Assembly: GCA_050084515.1 (NCBI GenBank)
Contig: CM114271.1
Location: forward strand, 60,450,001 to 60,514,000
DNA from: Blasia pusilla
Taxonomy: Eukaryota; Marchantiophyta; Marchantiopsida; Blasiales
Length of the DNA: 64,000 nucleotides
Direction of reading: 5' to 3'
Shown here: positions 10,432-22,774 of the stretch, in pieces
Layout of the letters: every line of letters begins with the position of its first letter
Position numbering within the stretch: the first letter of the stretch is position 1
Program-made: the position numbers and the translations under genes
Notes under the pieces: model-generated
What the model was told of the DNA's origin: nothing
Databases searched by the model: none
Seen by the model: only the letters and a program-made list of their open reading frames with translations

Positions 10432-11477
10432 TGAATACGAGAGTGACCCAAAAATAGAATGACTTGTGTATCGTGTAAATGAGTGGGATGTTTAGGAACA
10501 TCCAAACTCTAGCGTGCTCACACAAGGATGGTTTGCACGATGGAGTAGACTCTTGGAAGAGACGCAAGAGATACAAGAGATGGGACGTGAACAAGGTTGA
10601 GAATTTCATGCATTTATGGTCGCGACAAGGAAACTTGGACCAAACATAAACCAACACTTGACAGGAGTCGAGTCTAGGAAAGTTGGTTGCCAAAGAGGTG
10701 AGAATTGGATTTGGATTGTGACTAGCGTTTGGGGTTTCAACTATATTTTGGACCATAAATTTTTGTTTCAAGATGCTCTTGGGATAAGTAAGGTGGCATT
10801 GGAAAGATTATGCAAATTTGGTTCCAACACATCAAAGAACTTAGTAAACGCAGAAGCAAAGGCTAAGATATTGGTCGAAAACAAGGGGCCCAAAGTGAGG
10901 CTCGGGGCCAAAAAGAGGTGCCCGAAGGTCTCTTACCCAAAGGAAAGGTGAGGCGCGGGGATCCTTAGAAGTAATACTAAGGGGGAAGGTCTCCAAGAGT
11001 GCTTGGGACTCGAACCTCACTTTTAGGCACCACGGGCTGATCCAAGGGCACGGAATGGATGGGGATTTTTGGCGTTGGGATTCGAAACCCGAACCAAGTC
11101 CCATAGAGTGGATTTCGGAGGTCCCTATTGGATTCTAACCCACGACTTATTTAGTTGGGTCTCCAATTGGGGCTCATACAAGGCCCATTGGACAATTGGG
11201 ACTGCGAGGCGCACGAACGTTGTTTTAGGTGCCTTGACTAACCAGAAAGTTTGTCACAAGTCTCGGAAGACTTGCTCGTGTTGGAAAGCTAGGAATTAAG
11301 GAAGGTTGAGCTTGATGAGGTGCCGAGTTGAGAACTCATTGGGTTGGAAGGCTGATGGATCCAGACGAGACTAACGTGAGTGTGTTTGGGTGTAGATCGA
11401 CAGTGAGAGCGTGTCCTACTAAATGTACGCTTCTGCAACACTAAAGATTGACATTCAAGAGTAGTAGGCGCACGACA
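10432..11477 (-). repeat. Solo LTR, family LTR-B (reverse orientation)
   Basis: Its reverse complement matches LTR-B at 37376-38378 and 16988-17995 along the length, ending (plus strand) in GGCGCACGACA at 11477. Landmarks are CGGTTGGTGAGAAT-like blocks, the TCGCGACAAGG motif near 10620 and TGTTTGGGTGTAGATCG near 11385. It is more diverged than the other copies, and its target duplication is not clear (TAAGT versus TAGGA), so the start is approximate. No internal region accompanies it. Confidence 0.65.
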
Positions 11478-12384
11478 TAGGATAGCTTCCTCTCTACATG
11501 CACGGACATGATTATTTGTTTTGTCTTCCTCGGATTGAGAGGAACTCCACAAAATCCACTCATTTCATTTACTGTTCTCCTCCCTATCCCTCCTCTCCTT
11601 GTTTATTTGAATGTGATATTTATCCCCTAGGTTTGAGAGTATTGTTTATTTTTATTTTTTCACTTTCCACTTTTTTTTTTTCTTGTGGCTTCCTCTCCAT
11701 CCACTCTTAAATGAACCTTTTTCCCTTCCATCCTCGCTTCCATGTATCTAGCCACCTCAAGATTAAAAGTGTTTTTCAACACGCTATGTGCTCTCAATCC
11801 AACTAGTTTGATTTATTTTTAATTTTTTCTAAGATATTCCCTCCATGTGCATACCTACAACCATGTGCATAGAACATTTTGTTTGACATTGCTTTCTTCC
11901 TATATTAACTCCTTTCCCACGGTAAATACATATATAATCTATATTATAATGGGCGATCCCATAAGTACAATAAGACAAAATAGTAAGATTTTAGAATTTA
12001 TAGAATCACAAGGTCTTACTCTTCTAAGATTTAATAAAATAGAAATTAATCTAAATTTGAATTTATATATTTTCAAATAATAAAATAATTCACGCGTGAT
12101 ATTTTGGGATAGAAATTTTATTTTAATGGAAAAATTAAATATTTTAATTAATTATAATTATTTAGTGAAGTTTACTTTGGTGAAAAAATGACAGGGTGAG
12201 ATTAGATATTTTCAAATTTTAATGAAAGAAATAAATTTTTAAAAATATTTGGGTATTATTTAAAAGAGAAAATTTCAATTTCAAGATTTGAAAATTAGAG
12301 AAAAAATATTGAAATAAAAATAATTAGAATTAATTATTTAAAATCAATTTTCGTGCGCTAATACGGGCATGCCAACTAGTTTTA
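11478..12384. other. AT-rich spacer, no gene seen
   Basis: Strongly AT-rich, with poly-T and ATTTA-type low complexity. I find no coding sequence, RNA gene or recognisable repeat. It forms the flank of the Helitron 3' end. Confidence 0.5.
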
Positions 12385-12412
12385 CTAGTAAAGTGCTCGT
12401 GCGATGCACGGG
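12385..12412 (-). terminator. Helitron 3' terminus: hairpin and CTAG
   Basis: On the minus strand a 7-bp GC-rich stem with a 3-nt loop (12396-12412) lies 7 nt before the terminal CTAG (12385-12388), next to a T at 12384. This is the canonical rolling-circle terminator of plant Helitrons. Confidence 0.9.
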
Positions 12413-12443
12413 TATGACATATTAATAAGAAAAAAATATTTTA

Positions 12444-14145
12444 TTAAAGGATTTCTTTATACACCACATTTCGTGTGAAGTGTATTTTTTCATTTGAAAG
12501 TGCGTCATTTCCTATCGTTATATTTATTACTTTTTTTTGTCCTACTCTTGACAATTCTACATATAATTGACCATGAGAAAATACTAATGTAGGTAAGTAA
12601 ATTCCTATCTTATTCAAAGTTTGACCTTGAGATTTATTGATAGTCATGGCAAAAGCAGGACGAATAGGAAATTGAAATCTACGTAAATCAAAAGGTAAGC
12701 CCGAGTCTGATGCAATCAATGGGATTCGTGGAATAAAGACTCGATCTCCAGTGTTCTTCCATGTGATAATTTCAGCATCGATGACATGTTGCATGAATCC
12801 AGGGATCACCAATCGAGTTCCATTCGCTTGTCCCTTTGAACCATTCAAGTTTCGTAAAAGCATGATAGGCGCACCAATTTTCAAGCTTAAAGGATGCGGT
12901 GGTAAACTTGACGGTAAGCACGTATTTAGAAATTCTGTCGGATAGATATAACTCATTCCCTCATCCGGAACAGAATCAACACTATGGTAAGTACGTTCCT
13001 GCATAGAACAAACATATCTTAGAAGATGAATTTAGTTTTGATGCATAATATAATTCAAGTATTTGTTAAGAAAATGACATGGAAATTATTTGACAACCAA
13101 TATTACCTCTCCATAGAATCGAGACATAACTTCTGCATTGATATCATCAACATCTCGATTTTTTGGTGTAAGAATTGTTGTATCTCTTAAAAATGTGATG
13201 TCACAAAACTTTTCATAATCATTTCCATAGATGATGTCAATAAGATCACTTATATTCTTACTCTTGGTCACCATATCATTTGGAAATCGTATAAAATACT
13301 CTCCCAAGTGATATTCATAAGGCACACGTCCCTCTCCAACCTCCAGTAACCAATTTGCAAAAGCTTGTTGTTGTACACGCATGTTCACCTCCAAATTTTG
13401 ACATCTCATATTCGTTGTAAGATTCATTACCCTCACATGAGACCATAAATATGACCTCTTTAATGTGGCTTGAATAATTTTTGGAGGGTCTCCATGACGA
13501 ACAAGAGGTAACACTTGGCAAAAATCCCCACCAAAGATTACTAATTTGCCACCAAATGGAACATTCCTTAAGTCTTCCGATACCACTCCCATGATATCTT
13601 GAAAGGATTGATTTACAGCCTCAAATGCATGGCGATGAGTCATTGGTGCCTCATCCCATATGATAAGCCAAGCCCTTTGAATCAAGTGCGCAACTTTGCT
13701 ACTAACAGGTAAACTACAAAAAATATACCAAAAGATATTAGTATGTTGGGTAAGTGTTATCTTTACAATATTAAAAGAGTTACAAAGTCCTAAAATGGTT
13801 TAATACTTACTTACAAGTGGAGTTTTCATCTATATTAATTGGAATCTTGAAGCGTGAGTGCGCAATACGTCCTCCATTTAACAACAAAGCAGCTATTCCC
13901 GAAGAAGCGATATCTAAAGCTATGCCTCCAGCACCTCGTACACTTGCAAGAAGAAGATTGTATAAAAAGGTTTTTCCTATTCCACCAGGCCCGTCAATGA
14001 AGAACAATTTTGAACCAGAAGAAATATCACCAGCAATAATGCTATCAAGCTTATTTTGTATAGCATCCCAAATCAACCTTTGTCCATCATTCAAATTTTC
14101 CTCTCCTAACCTAGCTTGCTCATATAAGTCATCTCGATCATACAT
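12444..14145 (-). CDS. Helitron Pif1-family helicase domain
   Basis: Three conserved blocks in order on the minus strand. At 14145-13807: Walker A (GPGGIGKTFLYN) and motif Ia (IALDIASSGIAALLL). At 13685-13086: Walker B (IWDEAPMTHRHAFE), motif III (GGDFCQVLPL) and the AEVMSR segment. At 13004-12444: GAPIMLLRNL, motif V (AMTINKSQGQTL) and motif VI (GQLYVELSRVG). Short non-coding gaps at 13690-13806 and 13005-13085 look like introns. The helicase unwinds donor DNA during rolling-circle transposition. Key motifs are intact. Confidence 0.9.
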
Positions 14146-14151
14146 GAGCTC

Positions 14152-15504
14152 TTATGCTTCCAAATACGAATATGAAGATGAAGCTTGGAAATCTGCTTGA
14201 GGCATATCAAGGGAATCGGATAATCGTTTGCCTTGATCTTGCAAATGGTAGTGGATATCCAATAATGTTGTGTTAATAATTAAAGCATCTGGAGCAAGAT
14301 CAGGAATCCCTATTTTTTGCATATAGAAAACGATACGGGAGTAAGTCCAAAAGAAAAAGCCAAAAATAAGAATTATTATCATAAAAATAGGAATAGGAAT
14401 TACCTCACGTTGTTCATATAAGATATCCTCTATGAGTGGGATCAAAAATTGACTCCATAGTTGAGCAGGTCGAGTTGGGGTATTGTAAGCGAGAATAATT
14501 GCAAAGAGTTGGCGAAGCGTACGACCTGTGTGGATTTTTTATGCTTCTTGAAAGCATGAGAATACTTCCCTATCATCCTCAAGAAGCCCCATTTGAATAG
14601 CACCCTCCTTAAATGTTGGATATAGCACTCCTTGCACAGTTCTCAAGTATTCATACGTAGTTACGCCTCGGACATGATGAAGCAACAATCGCAACCAATG
14701 TCGTTCTCCTTCACTTATCAAAACTTGAATGTAATCGCTAAATATACCAAACATGAAAATAATCAAAAGGACGTTTGAAAATTTACGTAATTTGTAAGTA
14801 CATTATGGAAATTACAAACATATTTATCTGGGTGAGTAAGATATAAGCGACCAATGGAATGACCACAACCATTTATTCTTTGAGTTCTACGAATCCTTTT
14901 TTTTTGTTCCAACGATAATAGGAAGGAAAGTCGATATACAGATATTTTGGAGCCTCCAAATCTAAGTGATTAGTTGCAAACCATTGTGTAAGAGTTGTCT
15001 CCCTATTCCTTTGTAGTATCTCCTCAAAATTTTCGTGATCGTTGAAGAAAACACTTTGTAACTCGGGTAGATGAATTGCCAACCTTATAATACTTGGATT
15101 TTCCGCATGTAAGCTAAACTTGAACAATCTCCAACATGCCTCAAAGGAAGAAACGTATCTATATATATGATACACAAAAATGATGAAAAGAAATTAGTAA
15201 AGTGTGATATGTTCTCGAATGTAGACATATTGAAGGAATAGAAAAAGAGTTCACAAAAGAGTGATTACCTTGCATCAAGATAATGTGAAGTTTCATCGAT
15301 TACCTCCCTTGTCGTTTCAGTGCTTGCCTTATTTGAAACCTTAAATGATATCGCATCGGATCCCTTATATACATATTTGTATAAATATTTCACAGATGAA
15401 ATGGTATTCGTGATCTCCAAATTGATATGACAATCAAAGAGAATACATAACAAAGGATTGTAAGGAACGACCCAACGATTGTCCAAACTTTGATCGCGCT
15501 TCAT
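14152..15504 (-). CDS. Helitron protein, Rep C-terminal tyrosines to helicase linker
   Basis: Conserved segments run in order on the minus strand. 15504-15265 holds the double-tyrosine Rep motif (YLYKYVYKG) after NPLLCILFDCHIN. 15175-14873 is RYVSSFEACWRLFKFSLH followed by TTLTQWF and YIDFPSYYRWN. 14766-14539 contains GERHWLRLLLHHVRG and PTFKEGA..GLLEDD. 14445-14152 ends in the linker to the helicase. Gaps of 70-110 bp between them fit introns. These segments carry the catalytic Tyr residues that nick DNA and bind its 5' end. Confidence 0.85.
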
Positions 15505-15517
15505 TACTTTTATTCCA

Positions 15518-16595
15518 TTATCCAGCCTGTATTATAAGAATGAAGGAAAAAATTAATATAAATTCACCTTCTAAAAAATCATAAGTTAGGGAATTTTCGA
15601 AAATCCAAAAGATGCAAAGTTCGATTACATACCTTCGATAAATCGGATATCCATCCTCACTCTCCGTAGTTATGCTTGCAAAAGGCTTAGGATAACCTTT
15701 GGTACACTTTTTGATTTCCTTATCCATGCATGGAGCATTTGGATTAAGTTGTCCACATGGGCCATGAACCATGCAATTAGCCACAGTAGAATGAAGTCTG
15801 GGATGAGTGTTTGGATTAGGAATCTCAGCAGATATTATATCATCATAATCAGATGTTGAGCGTGGCTTATCCTCATGATGAAGAATAATCAAAATATGTA
15901 AATGTGGTAGACCTCTTTTCTGGAATTCAACCAACAACCCTTCCCAATATGTGCTTCTCGAGAATAAGCCTTAATAATTCCTTTTTTTTTCCTCAAAAAC
16001 TTGCACAATCAAATCTGGTCTATCGGTAGGTTGTTGACCAGGTAATAGTGTTGAAGTGATCTCCTCCCATTTAGGATTGCACGTCATTGTTAGAAAGTAA
16101 TCTGGTTTCCCATGGTGCCTCACAATGGCCATTGAATCTTGATAAAGTTGATGCATATGGCGTGGGCCTCCACTAAAAGAAGAAGGCAATACAATATGCC
16201 TCCGAAACCTTGCACCATCTCTGTCACTTTGATATAGGATATCCTTTAGACCTTGATATAATTCAGCTCGCAAATCCTTTTGATTTAATCGAACCCAAGA
16301 TAGTCGTTGCATCTCTACTGTAGCATACAAATCAACCATGTACTCTTGAGTAAGACTCCCAAATCGAAGCAAACAATTATCGTCATCGAAACCAACACGG
16401 TTTTGAAGTCGAAAAGAGGTAAATTACAGTGCTCCAATTATTTTTCTCCTTCCTTCATGAAGAATCTCATCATCAATTCTTTCTTCCTCAATACAGTCAT
16501 CAGATCCTTCCATGTCTCCATCCAATGTAGTAGGAATATTGGGACTCGTGGTTTCCTCAAATCTCCCAAGAGGTATTCTTGGATGCCATCCTGCT
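15518..16595 (-). CDS. Helitron Rep HUH domain and Helitron-like N region (proximal part)
   Basis: 15937-15518 contains the HUH metal-binding motif within EFQKRGLPHLHILI, followed by VHGPCGQLNP.APCM and CTKGYPKPF, both typical of Helitron Rep. 16372-15971 is the Helitron-like N domain, ending with FLTMTCNPKWEEI. From 16595 to about 16390 the frame GWHPRIPLGRF continues the N domain. A stop near 16432 and a damaged frame near 16400 suggest an intron or decay. The domain breaks off at 16595, where a solo LTR begins, and resumes at 18229. Confidence 0.85.
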
Positions 16596-16930
16596 TGTCG
16601 TGCGCATACATATCGCTACACAACATACATCGCTGGTCACATTTACACCACACAACACAGATCTTCCCCACACACGGGTCGATCCACACAGGTACAAAAA
16701 TCAGCTCATACATATACATGGAGATCACACAACAAAAATAAAGAGTAGTAAAAAGGGCACACCCGACCTAAAACTCCACTCCTCAATCTACATCGGCATA
16801 TCAAGCCTCGTCCACCCTATGCTATCAAGGAATCCGGACGCTAGCATCCTAGTCCTATCTCACACACATACAAGGGAGGTGCTCCAACGGCCCAACATGA
16901 GAAAGATGGCTTAGGAAATCCATCTTCCTC

Positions 16931-16941
16931 TCTTATATAGG
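16931..16941 (-). promoter_or_regulatory. TATA-like box in solo LTR
   Basis: CTATATAAGA on the minus strand, in the middle of the solo LTR and a plausible place for a Pol II promoter that would start the retroelement transcript. A related ACTATAAAAGG occurs in the inverted LTR fragment near 39358-39370. Confidence 0.5.
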
Positions 16942-16987
16942 GTTGGGAAGAGCCAAAAAGCTCTTCCCCTAAAAATAGCCCTCCATG

Positions 16988-17995
16988 TCACGCCCCTACT
17001 CTCCTTGAATGCCAATCTTTAGTGTTGCGGAAACGTACGTTCAGTAGGACACGATCTGATCGCCGATCAGCACCCAAACACGCACTCTCGTTAGTCGGTC
17101 CCGGGCCAACCAGCGTTCCAACCCACCGAGTTCTCACTCGGCGTCTCATCAAGCTCAACCTTCCTTAATTCCTAGTTTCCAAAACATGGCAAGTCCTAAG
17201 ACTTGGAACAGACTTCCTGGTTAGTCCAGGGATCTAAAATGGCACTTGCGTGCCTAGCAATCCCAACTGTTCAACGGACCTCGTGTGAGCTCCAAACTGA
17301 GACCCAAGTAATTGAGTTGCGGGGTGAAATCCAAGAGGGATGTCTAAAATTGCCTCAATAGACTTGGTGCAGGTTTTCCAACCCAACTCCCAGACTCGCG
17401 TTCCGTTCCATGCCCTTGAGCCGCCCCGCGGCGCCCAAAGTGGGGTTCGGGTTCCAAGCACTCTCGGAGACCTTCCCCCTTACTAGTACTTATGGGGTTC
17501 TCTAATAACCCCCCCCGCCCCCCCTCTTTTGGAAAAGGAGGGTCGGGCCCTTCATTGGGCCCTCAACCCGACTTCACTTACAGTTGTTTCCAGATTGTTT
17601 CTTAGCCGCTGCTTATGCGTTTGCATAGATCTTTAGTGCGTTTGAATTGGCTTTCCATAAGTCTTCCAACGCACCCTTGTTCGATCAAAACGCATCTTGG
17701 CGCTAAAAGTTATGGCCATAAATACAGTCGGAAACTCTCAAACGCTAGTGGCGTTCCAAATCCGGATTCTTCCTTTCGCACCCCACTTCCTAGACTCAAA
17801 TCCTTTCAAGTCTTGTTCCGCGTTTGGTCCAAGTTTCCCGATCGCGACCATAACATCTGAAACGCGAAGCCTCGCTTGCGTCTCGTCTCTTGTCTCTTCT
17901 TCGAGACCACTCCAACGCGAAAACCATCTTAGCATGAGCCCACTAATGTTCCGATGTTCCGCTTTGGCACTTGTTTGGTCATGAGGGTTGCGACA
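16988..17995 (+). repeat. Solo LTR, family LTR-B, nested in the solo LTR
   Basis: Starts TGTCACGCCCCTACTC and ends GGGTTGCGACA, about 1008 bp, with CTCCA/CTCCC on either side as a one-mismatch 5-bp duplication. About 90% similar by eye to the copy at 37376-38378. A pyrimidine/G-run (CCCCCCCGCCCCCCC near 17510-17525) marks a local expansion. Confidence 0.85.
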
Positions 17996-18228
17996 CTCCC
18001 CTTGGTAACCTGCGCGCATAGGTTACCAGGGGCGGGTGACCTGGTCAACAAGTCATCTGGTTGTAAAAGACCTCAACATGAAAGTTGTCAGAAACGACGT
18101 TCCTGACACAATGGACCTATTCTCAACCTCATCCGACATCATGGGACAAAGTTACACTCAAGATAGTCCGCTGGCTCCTACGCCCTATCCACGATAGATC
18201 TCGGCCTATCGGCTACTCAGATGTGACA

Positions 18229-19792
18229 TGCTTCACCATAGAGAAATAATAGAAAAAAATGTAATGGAACATATGCTTCATTTAGATCTGAAATACGACG
18301 AAGTCCTCCACCATATAATTGGACAATAATATCACGTGGGGTCACATGTTCACTACCATCACCAGGTAAGATTGCCGCAACCTCGGATGCACTTGGCAAC
18401 CTGTAACGTTTGGAATCCATTCCTCGATCATGCGCCTTGAGAATGATACAAAGATTAGATCCACTTGCCTCATTTGCAACGTGTTGAAATATCCTCACAT
18501 AGGGATTATGTTCATGTAATATATCTTGCAACCCTCTTAAGATCTCATGTCGGAGATCATTAGACATAACTCTTCCTCGATTTTCCAATTCATTTTCAGT
18601 ATCGTAGATGTATAGTTGAGAAAATTGGGGATTATTCCTCTCAACGGGATGTAATGGGCTGATTTTGTGATAAATTCCACCTTGAATACGAAAGTGTCCG
18701 GTGCCAACAACTTGCTCCTTGACTCGAGCTCCAATAGATGCTAACTGAAGAGCACAATTATAATCTTAAGTGTGTGAAAGAAAATGAACACTTTCAACTC
18801 CAACACCAGAAATCAACGATTTCAAGAATGGAGGACAACACCTTAAGAAAGGGAGTTGTACTTTTCCATGATTACAACACATTCCAAAAGGCGAGTTTCG
18901 ATACCTTGTACTCTTTACCTTTTCACACTTCCAATGTAAGGCATAACATGAAGGGCATGTTTCTGTCATAGAACCAATAGTATGACGCCCAGTTACTTGG
19001 TTGATACTTGCTCGTAGTCTTAACTTCATTATATCGCTCTCTTGGAAGTTCCGAATTCGTGCAACATTGCGTGACGTGTTAACTCTTGAAACTCGTCCAA
19101 CATTATGATTTGGTGATTGAGGAATCTCCGTTGGGAGATTTAATCCATGATATACAAAAGATACTCGCTCGACATCTCTATGTGTTACATGAGTAGATAC
19201 CTCAAATGTATTGTGTGTGGACAAATTGTTGATAACCTCGTCTTCTTGTTGAATAGATATCTCCTCCATCATTGTTGTACCATCATTTGTAAGTTGACCA
19301 TCTTGTTGAATGGATATGTCCTCGATAATGGTCGTAAAATTATTCATAGGTTGTCCATCTTGAGGTATATAGATATCCTTCATAATAGGAATGTTACATG
19401 GTACATTGGGAATGTCCATAATCCCCTCGGGGGTCGCGGGCCTACAAACAAAAAATTAGAATATAATCATCAAAATTTCATGGATAATGCAGGTATGTGT
19501 GATATAGGAAACGTGAGAAACTACATACCATGCCTACAACTACCTTACCTAGAAATTAGGTCTTGCATAGTAATACGATCGTCACAGAGGTTGTGACGGC
19601 TTCCTCTTTTTACTCCTCGTCTTTTTTGTGATCTCTTTGATAGATTGCATTTTTTTGTTTTTTCATTGCTAAACTCTTGGCACAAAGAAGTCGTTTTCGT
19701 TTCTGGGCCTCTCCACGTAATACCTTTTGGAAGTCACGAAATCTAGTTGGATTTGATGGAATAATAAGTCTGTGCAACCAGATTGCATGCAA
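18229..19792 (-). CDS. Helitron N-terminal region (zinc-finger-like)
   Basis: Continues upstream of the LTR insertion: 18588-18233 ends PLHFFLLFLYGE, joining GWHPRI after the insert. 19419-18766 contains the conserved CPSCYALHWKCEK and FGMCCNHGKVQLP zinc-finger-like block of plant Helitron proteins. 19792-19610 is basic (KKQKNAIYQRDHKK) and probably part of the N-terminus. Exon borders are uncertain. It probably binds single-stranded DNA or the element ends (family knowledge). Confidence 0.75.
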
Positions 19793-20279
19793 AAATATTA
19801 GAAACGAACATAAAAAATTTGGGTGAGAAGGCTAAAACAGGCTCAAAAGGATTAGAATCGAAATTGCAAATTATGGGCCATAGGAAGAACTCACGTGGGA
19901 GATGATTCAATGAGGAGAGGGAGTGGTTGTCATTTTCTTCGATCTCCTAACTTTTGATCACGAATTGCTTGATTTTTGGGCCTCGGCACGAAGTACCTTT
20001 CAATAATCGCGTAAATCTACAGGATTTTCTGGGAGAGGAAGTTTATACACACAATAAGGCCAACATATTGTTAGATTATATGGAAAAAAATGCATTTCAA
20101 CACCCTCACAAAAGCACACCAATTGAAAGAGATTGGAGGAACTTGGGCACCGTACGTTGGGGATATTAGACCAAGTGGAGTAGGAGGTACTTCTCCATGT
20201 TGCAATCTTTGAGGTAAATTTGTAATATCACGAAGTGCACGATGCTCCATCCCAACATCCAAAAATATTTGCTAGACAC
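19793..20279. other. Helitron upstream region, no clear gene
   Basis: Between the N-terminal Helitron frame and the purine-rich tract. It contains a second GAAGTACCTTTCAATAATCG-like segment resembling 19715-19745, suggesting a short internal duplication. No further coding sequence is recognised. Confidence 0.4.
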
Positions 20280-20955
20280 ACGAAGAGAAAAATGGTAAGA
20301 AAGTGGAGAAATAGATTAAGATGAAAAAAAACATAGAGTGAAAGAAATTAATAACGAACTTCAAAATTCCCCTCGAAAAGAAAGGAAAAAGTAAGACAAA
20401 GGAAAAGAGCGGAGAAAATTGTTTTGAACCGAGAAAAAAAGACGGGGAATTGAGAAGATAATATTGAAAAGAAATAAGATAGAAGGTGTGATGTAGTAGA
20501 TGAAAATTTGGCACTAAAATGGAAAGGAAGGGAGAAAGTGGAGAAGAATGAAAAGTAGAGTGACAGAAGGGAAAAGAAAGAAAAAGTAAGAGAAAGGAAA
20601 AAAATGGATCAAAATCTTTGGAACCTAAAAAAAAGACGGGGGATTGAGAAGAAAAAAATGGAAAGAAATACGATAGAACTTATGATGTAGTAGAGTAAAA
20701 CTGAAATGGGAAGGGAAGGAAAAAGTGGAGAAAAGATTAAAAAAAGTAGAGAAAAAAATAGGAAGGGAAGGGGAAAATTTTGAGAAAAAAAGACTGAAAT
20801 TTTTTTAAAGAGGGGGAGAATAGAAGGGAAGAAATGATTTTATTGGAATTTTTAAAAAAATTAGTGAGGGAAAGAAAACAAAATTTAGTGAAGGAAAGAA
20901 AAAGAAAAAGAAAAAGAGGAAAATAAAAAATGAAAAAAGAGAAATTTGGCTTGAT
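20280..20955. repeat. Purine-rich low-complexity tract
   Basis: Almost 700 bp of A/G-rich sequence on the plus strand (runs of AAGAGAAA, GGAAGGGAAGG, GAGAAAAAAA) with two or three diverged ~110-bp sub-repeats (each with ATAGAA..TGATGTAGTAGA). Non-coding. Polypurine tracts of this kind can form triplex or H-DNA. Confidence 0.7.
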
Positions 20956-21160
20956 TATTTTCCACCGTCCGATTGTTTCGATCCGGAGCGTTAGATCTAG
21001 GTGAGGTGAATCTGACGATGTAGGATCATAGGTGCATCAGCACCGTCCGATTTAGGGCTCTGAGATCGGAGGGTCCGATCTTAGAGTTGTGTCACAGCCG
21101 TTGGATCAAGGGGCGGAGATCGAATGGTCCGATCTCCGCCCAAGTTCAACGGCCTCCTCA
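20956..21160. repeat. Repeated CCGTCCGAT / GATCGGAG motifs
   Basis: Four or five spaced occurrences of CCGTCCGAT-, GTCCGATCT- and GGAGATCG-like motifs in both orientations (20968, 21042, 21072, 21115, 21130), together with AGCCGTTGGATCAAGG. They look like decayed tandem inverted motifs in a promoter-like region. Confidence 0.5.
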
Positions 21161-21960
21161 CTCACTCACCACTTTCAGCGGCGAGTGAGGAGGTCGGGCT
21201 TCCCCGCCCCCTCGCTCATTTCGCACAAGCCCAAGCGGCCTGTGCGCTCCCTCTCTGCGCCTCGTCTAAACGCCCTCCCTCTCGGTCGGCGCCTCGCCTC
21301 GCGCGCGCCCTTGCGCCCTTGCGCCCTCACGACCCCCCACCCCCGACCTTCCTTTTGTCACTCAGCAGAGGCCGCTCGGTCCTGTTTGCCCCGCCCTCGC
21401 TCACTCTGCGGAGGCCACTCGGGCCTGTCTTCTCGGCTCGAAATCTCCGCATGTATCTTCCTATTTCTCAATGTGGCTTCGCGGCTCTACTGATTTTTCT
21501 TGGGGCTCTGGTGTTTTAGCTCGAGGTTGCGCTCCTGAGCGCAAGCGCACGTCGTGTTGCCCCCCTTCCCTTCTTTGTTGTTTGCTTGTAGGATCCGCTC
21601 TCGTTGACTGATCTCACTGTCACCTTCGGGCAAGCATGAGCAGTCTCGAGCGAGCCTGAGCCATGTGCTCTATTTTCGGCCTCCCCTTACGTCTGCCATC
21701 TACGGCTCTCCCCGTGTTCGGTCCCTGCACTTTGACGTTCACAGACACCTTACTACGACTATCACCCGGTGCCTGCCCTTGTGTGCTTTCTCAACAAAGT
21801 GTGTGGGTTTATTCTTGATGGGAAGGTTGGCTTTGCAGGTTGGGTAGACGCCAAGTAGGTTTCGGGTTAGGGACGGGAGTGCTCACGACGCTGGTCACAC
21901 TGGATACACGGTGACCGAATGCACACAATTGCCAAATTTTGCTTACATTTCATAGAGAGC
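21160..21960. other. GC-rich promoter/5'-UTR-like stretch, no supported CDS
   Basis: Very GC- and C-rich sequence. Two overlapping plus-strand open frames here are Pro/Arg/Ser/Ala-rich in both phases, as expected from base composition, so I do not call them genes. It resembles a CpG-rich promoter and untranslated exon. With the next feature it could be host DNA captured by the Helitron. Confidence 0.4.
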
Positions 21961-21961
21961 T

Positions 21962-22774
21962 TTACAATATAAATTTTAAGGCAATGCTCACTTGCATTGA
22001 TCTCCTTCGTCTTCTAGCTAGCCTCAACGTCTTTTGTGTGCTCCTACTCGAACTTCCAGTAGAGTCTGGTTCAGTTCGTTCGTGGCCGTGAACTTTCTCT
22101 TCAACTCGGATATCCTTAACTGGCTTTGGAATGTACTCTTCTGAAGAGTGCACGTCATTACGTCCTTTGCTTGGTTTCAGATCATCACTTAGAGGCCGCT
22201 TTGATGTAGGCCGCACATGATACTCGACTAACTGTACAGGGAATTTCAAGCCGCTATCTGGCTCGATGAAGGGTTTCTCTATAGGTTTTGAGGAGGGTGG
22301 TGAATCCCTTTTGGCATCGCTGTCATAAACTTATCGTGTCCCCCATTCTAGGATGACTTTGCTTGAGTCTTTCGGACTCGACTCCAACCTGATTGAGTCA
22401 TTTTCAGAAATCGGAGACCATGACGGTCTCTCCGAAGGTGGAGTATCCGCTGGCTTAACATCGTAGTATTTCTTTGAACTTGAAAGTTAAGTTTTCTTGA
22501 TTGCATTGCTTCCCTTTGCTTGTGTAGATTTCATAGCTCTACGCCTTATAGACATCTCACCTCTTCTGCTCAGTTCAGCTCTGCAAATGAAGAATGTATT
22601 GTTAGTAATCTGCTATTGGTGTATGCTGGGTTTGCAGGTGTCAACATTCAAAAGCATGGAAAATCAATGTTGGAAGGAGAGAACTTACAGTATAGTAGTC
22701 GTCTTCAAAATGTACTCCTTGGATATACTCGTGCAATCATGTACAACGGTCAACGTTGGGCAAAGTGGTTGCAT
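21962..22774 (-). CDS. Unknown plant gene fragment, minus strand, with one supported intron
   Basis: On the minus strand, ATG at 22774 opens an exon to 22689 with a good donor (CT|GTAAGTTC). An acceptor (TTTGCAG) precedes an exon at 22580 in the matching phase, giving ILKTTTILAELSRRGEMSIR and then a stop at 22489-22487. In the same frame, after that TAA, coding-like sequence continues for 175 codons (KKYYDVKPADTPPSERPSW, later PIEKPFIEPDSGLKFPVQ, ending in an Arg-rich tail at 21962), broken by a second TAA near 22325. Either a small 59-residue protein is followed by a conserved-looking dead frame, or it is a pseudogene with two nonsense mutations. I do not recognise the family. Confidence 0.45.

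Larger units (their letters stand above)
16596..18228 (-). mobile_element. Solo LTR (gypsy LTR-A relative) inserted in the Helitron
   Basis: The insert begins (plus strand) TGTCGTGCGC and ends GATGTGACA, with TGCT duplicated on both sides (16592-16595 and 18229-18232). Read on the minus strand it starts TGTCACATCT, has a TATA-like CTATATAAG in the middle and ends GTGTAGCGATATGTATGCGC. Removing it rejoins the Helitron frame YGE..GWHP. A second solo LTR (LTR-B) lies inside it. Without that, the LTR is about 620 bp. Confidence 0.85.

Noticed and set aside
21089-21519. Pro/Ser/Arg-rich proteins from two overlapping frames
   Set aside because: Both frames are open only because the DNA is C-rich and poor in stops; no conserved motif.
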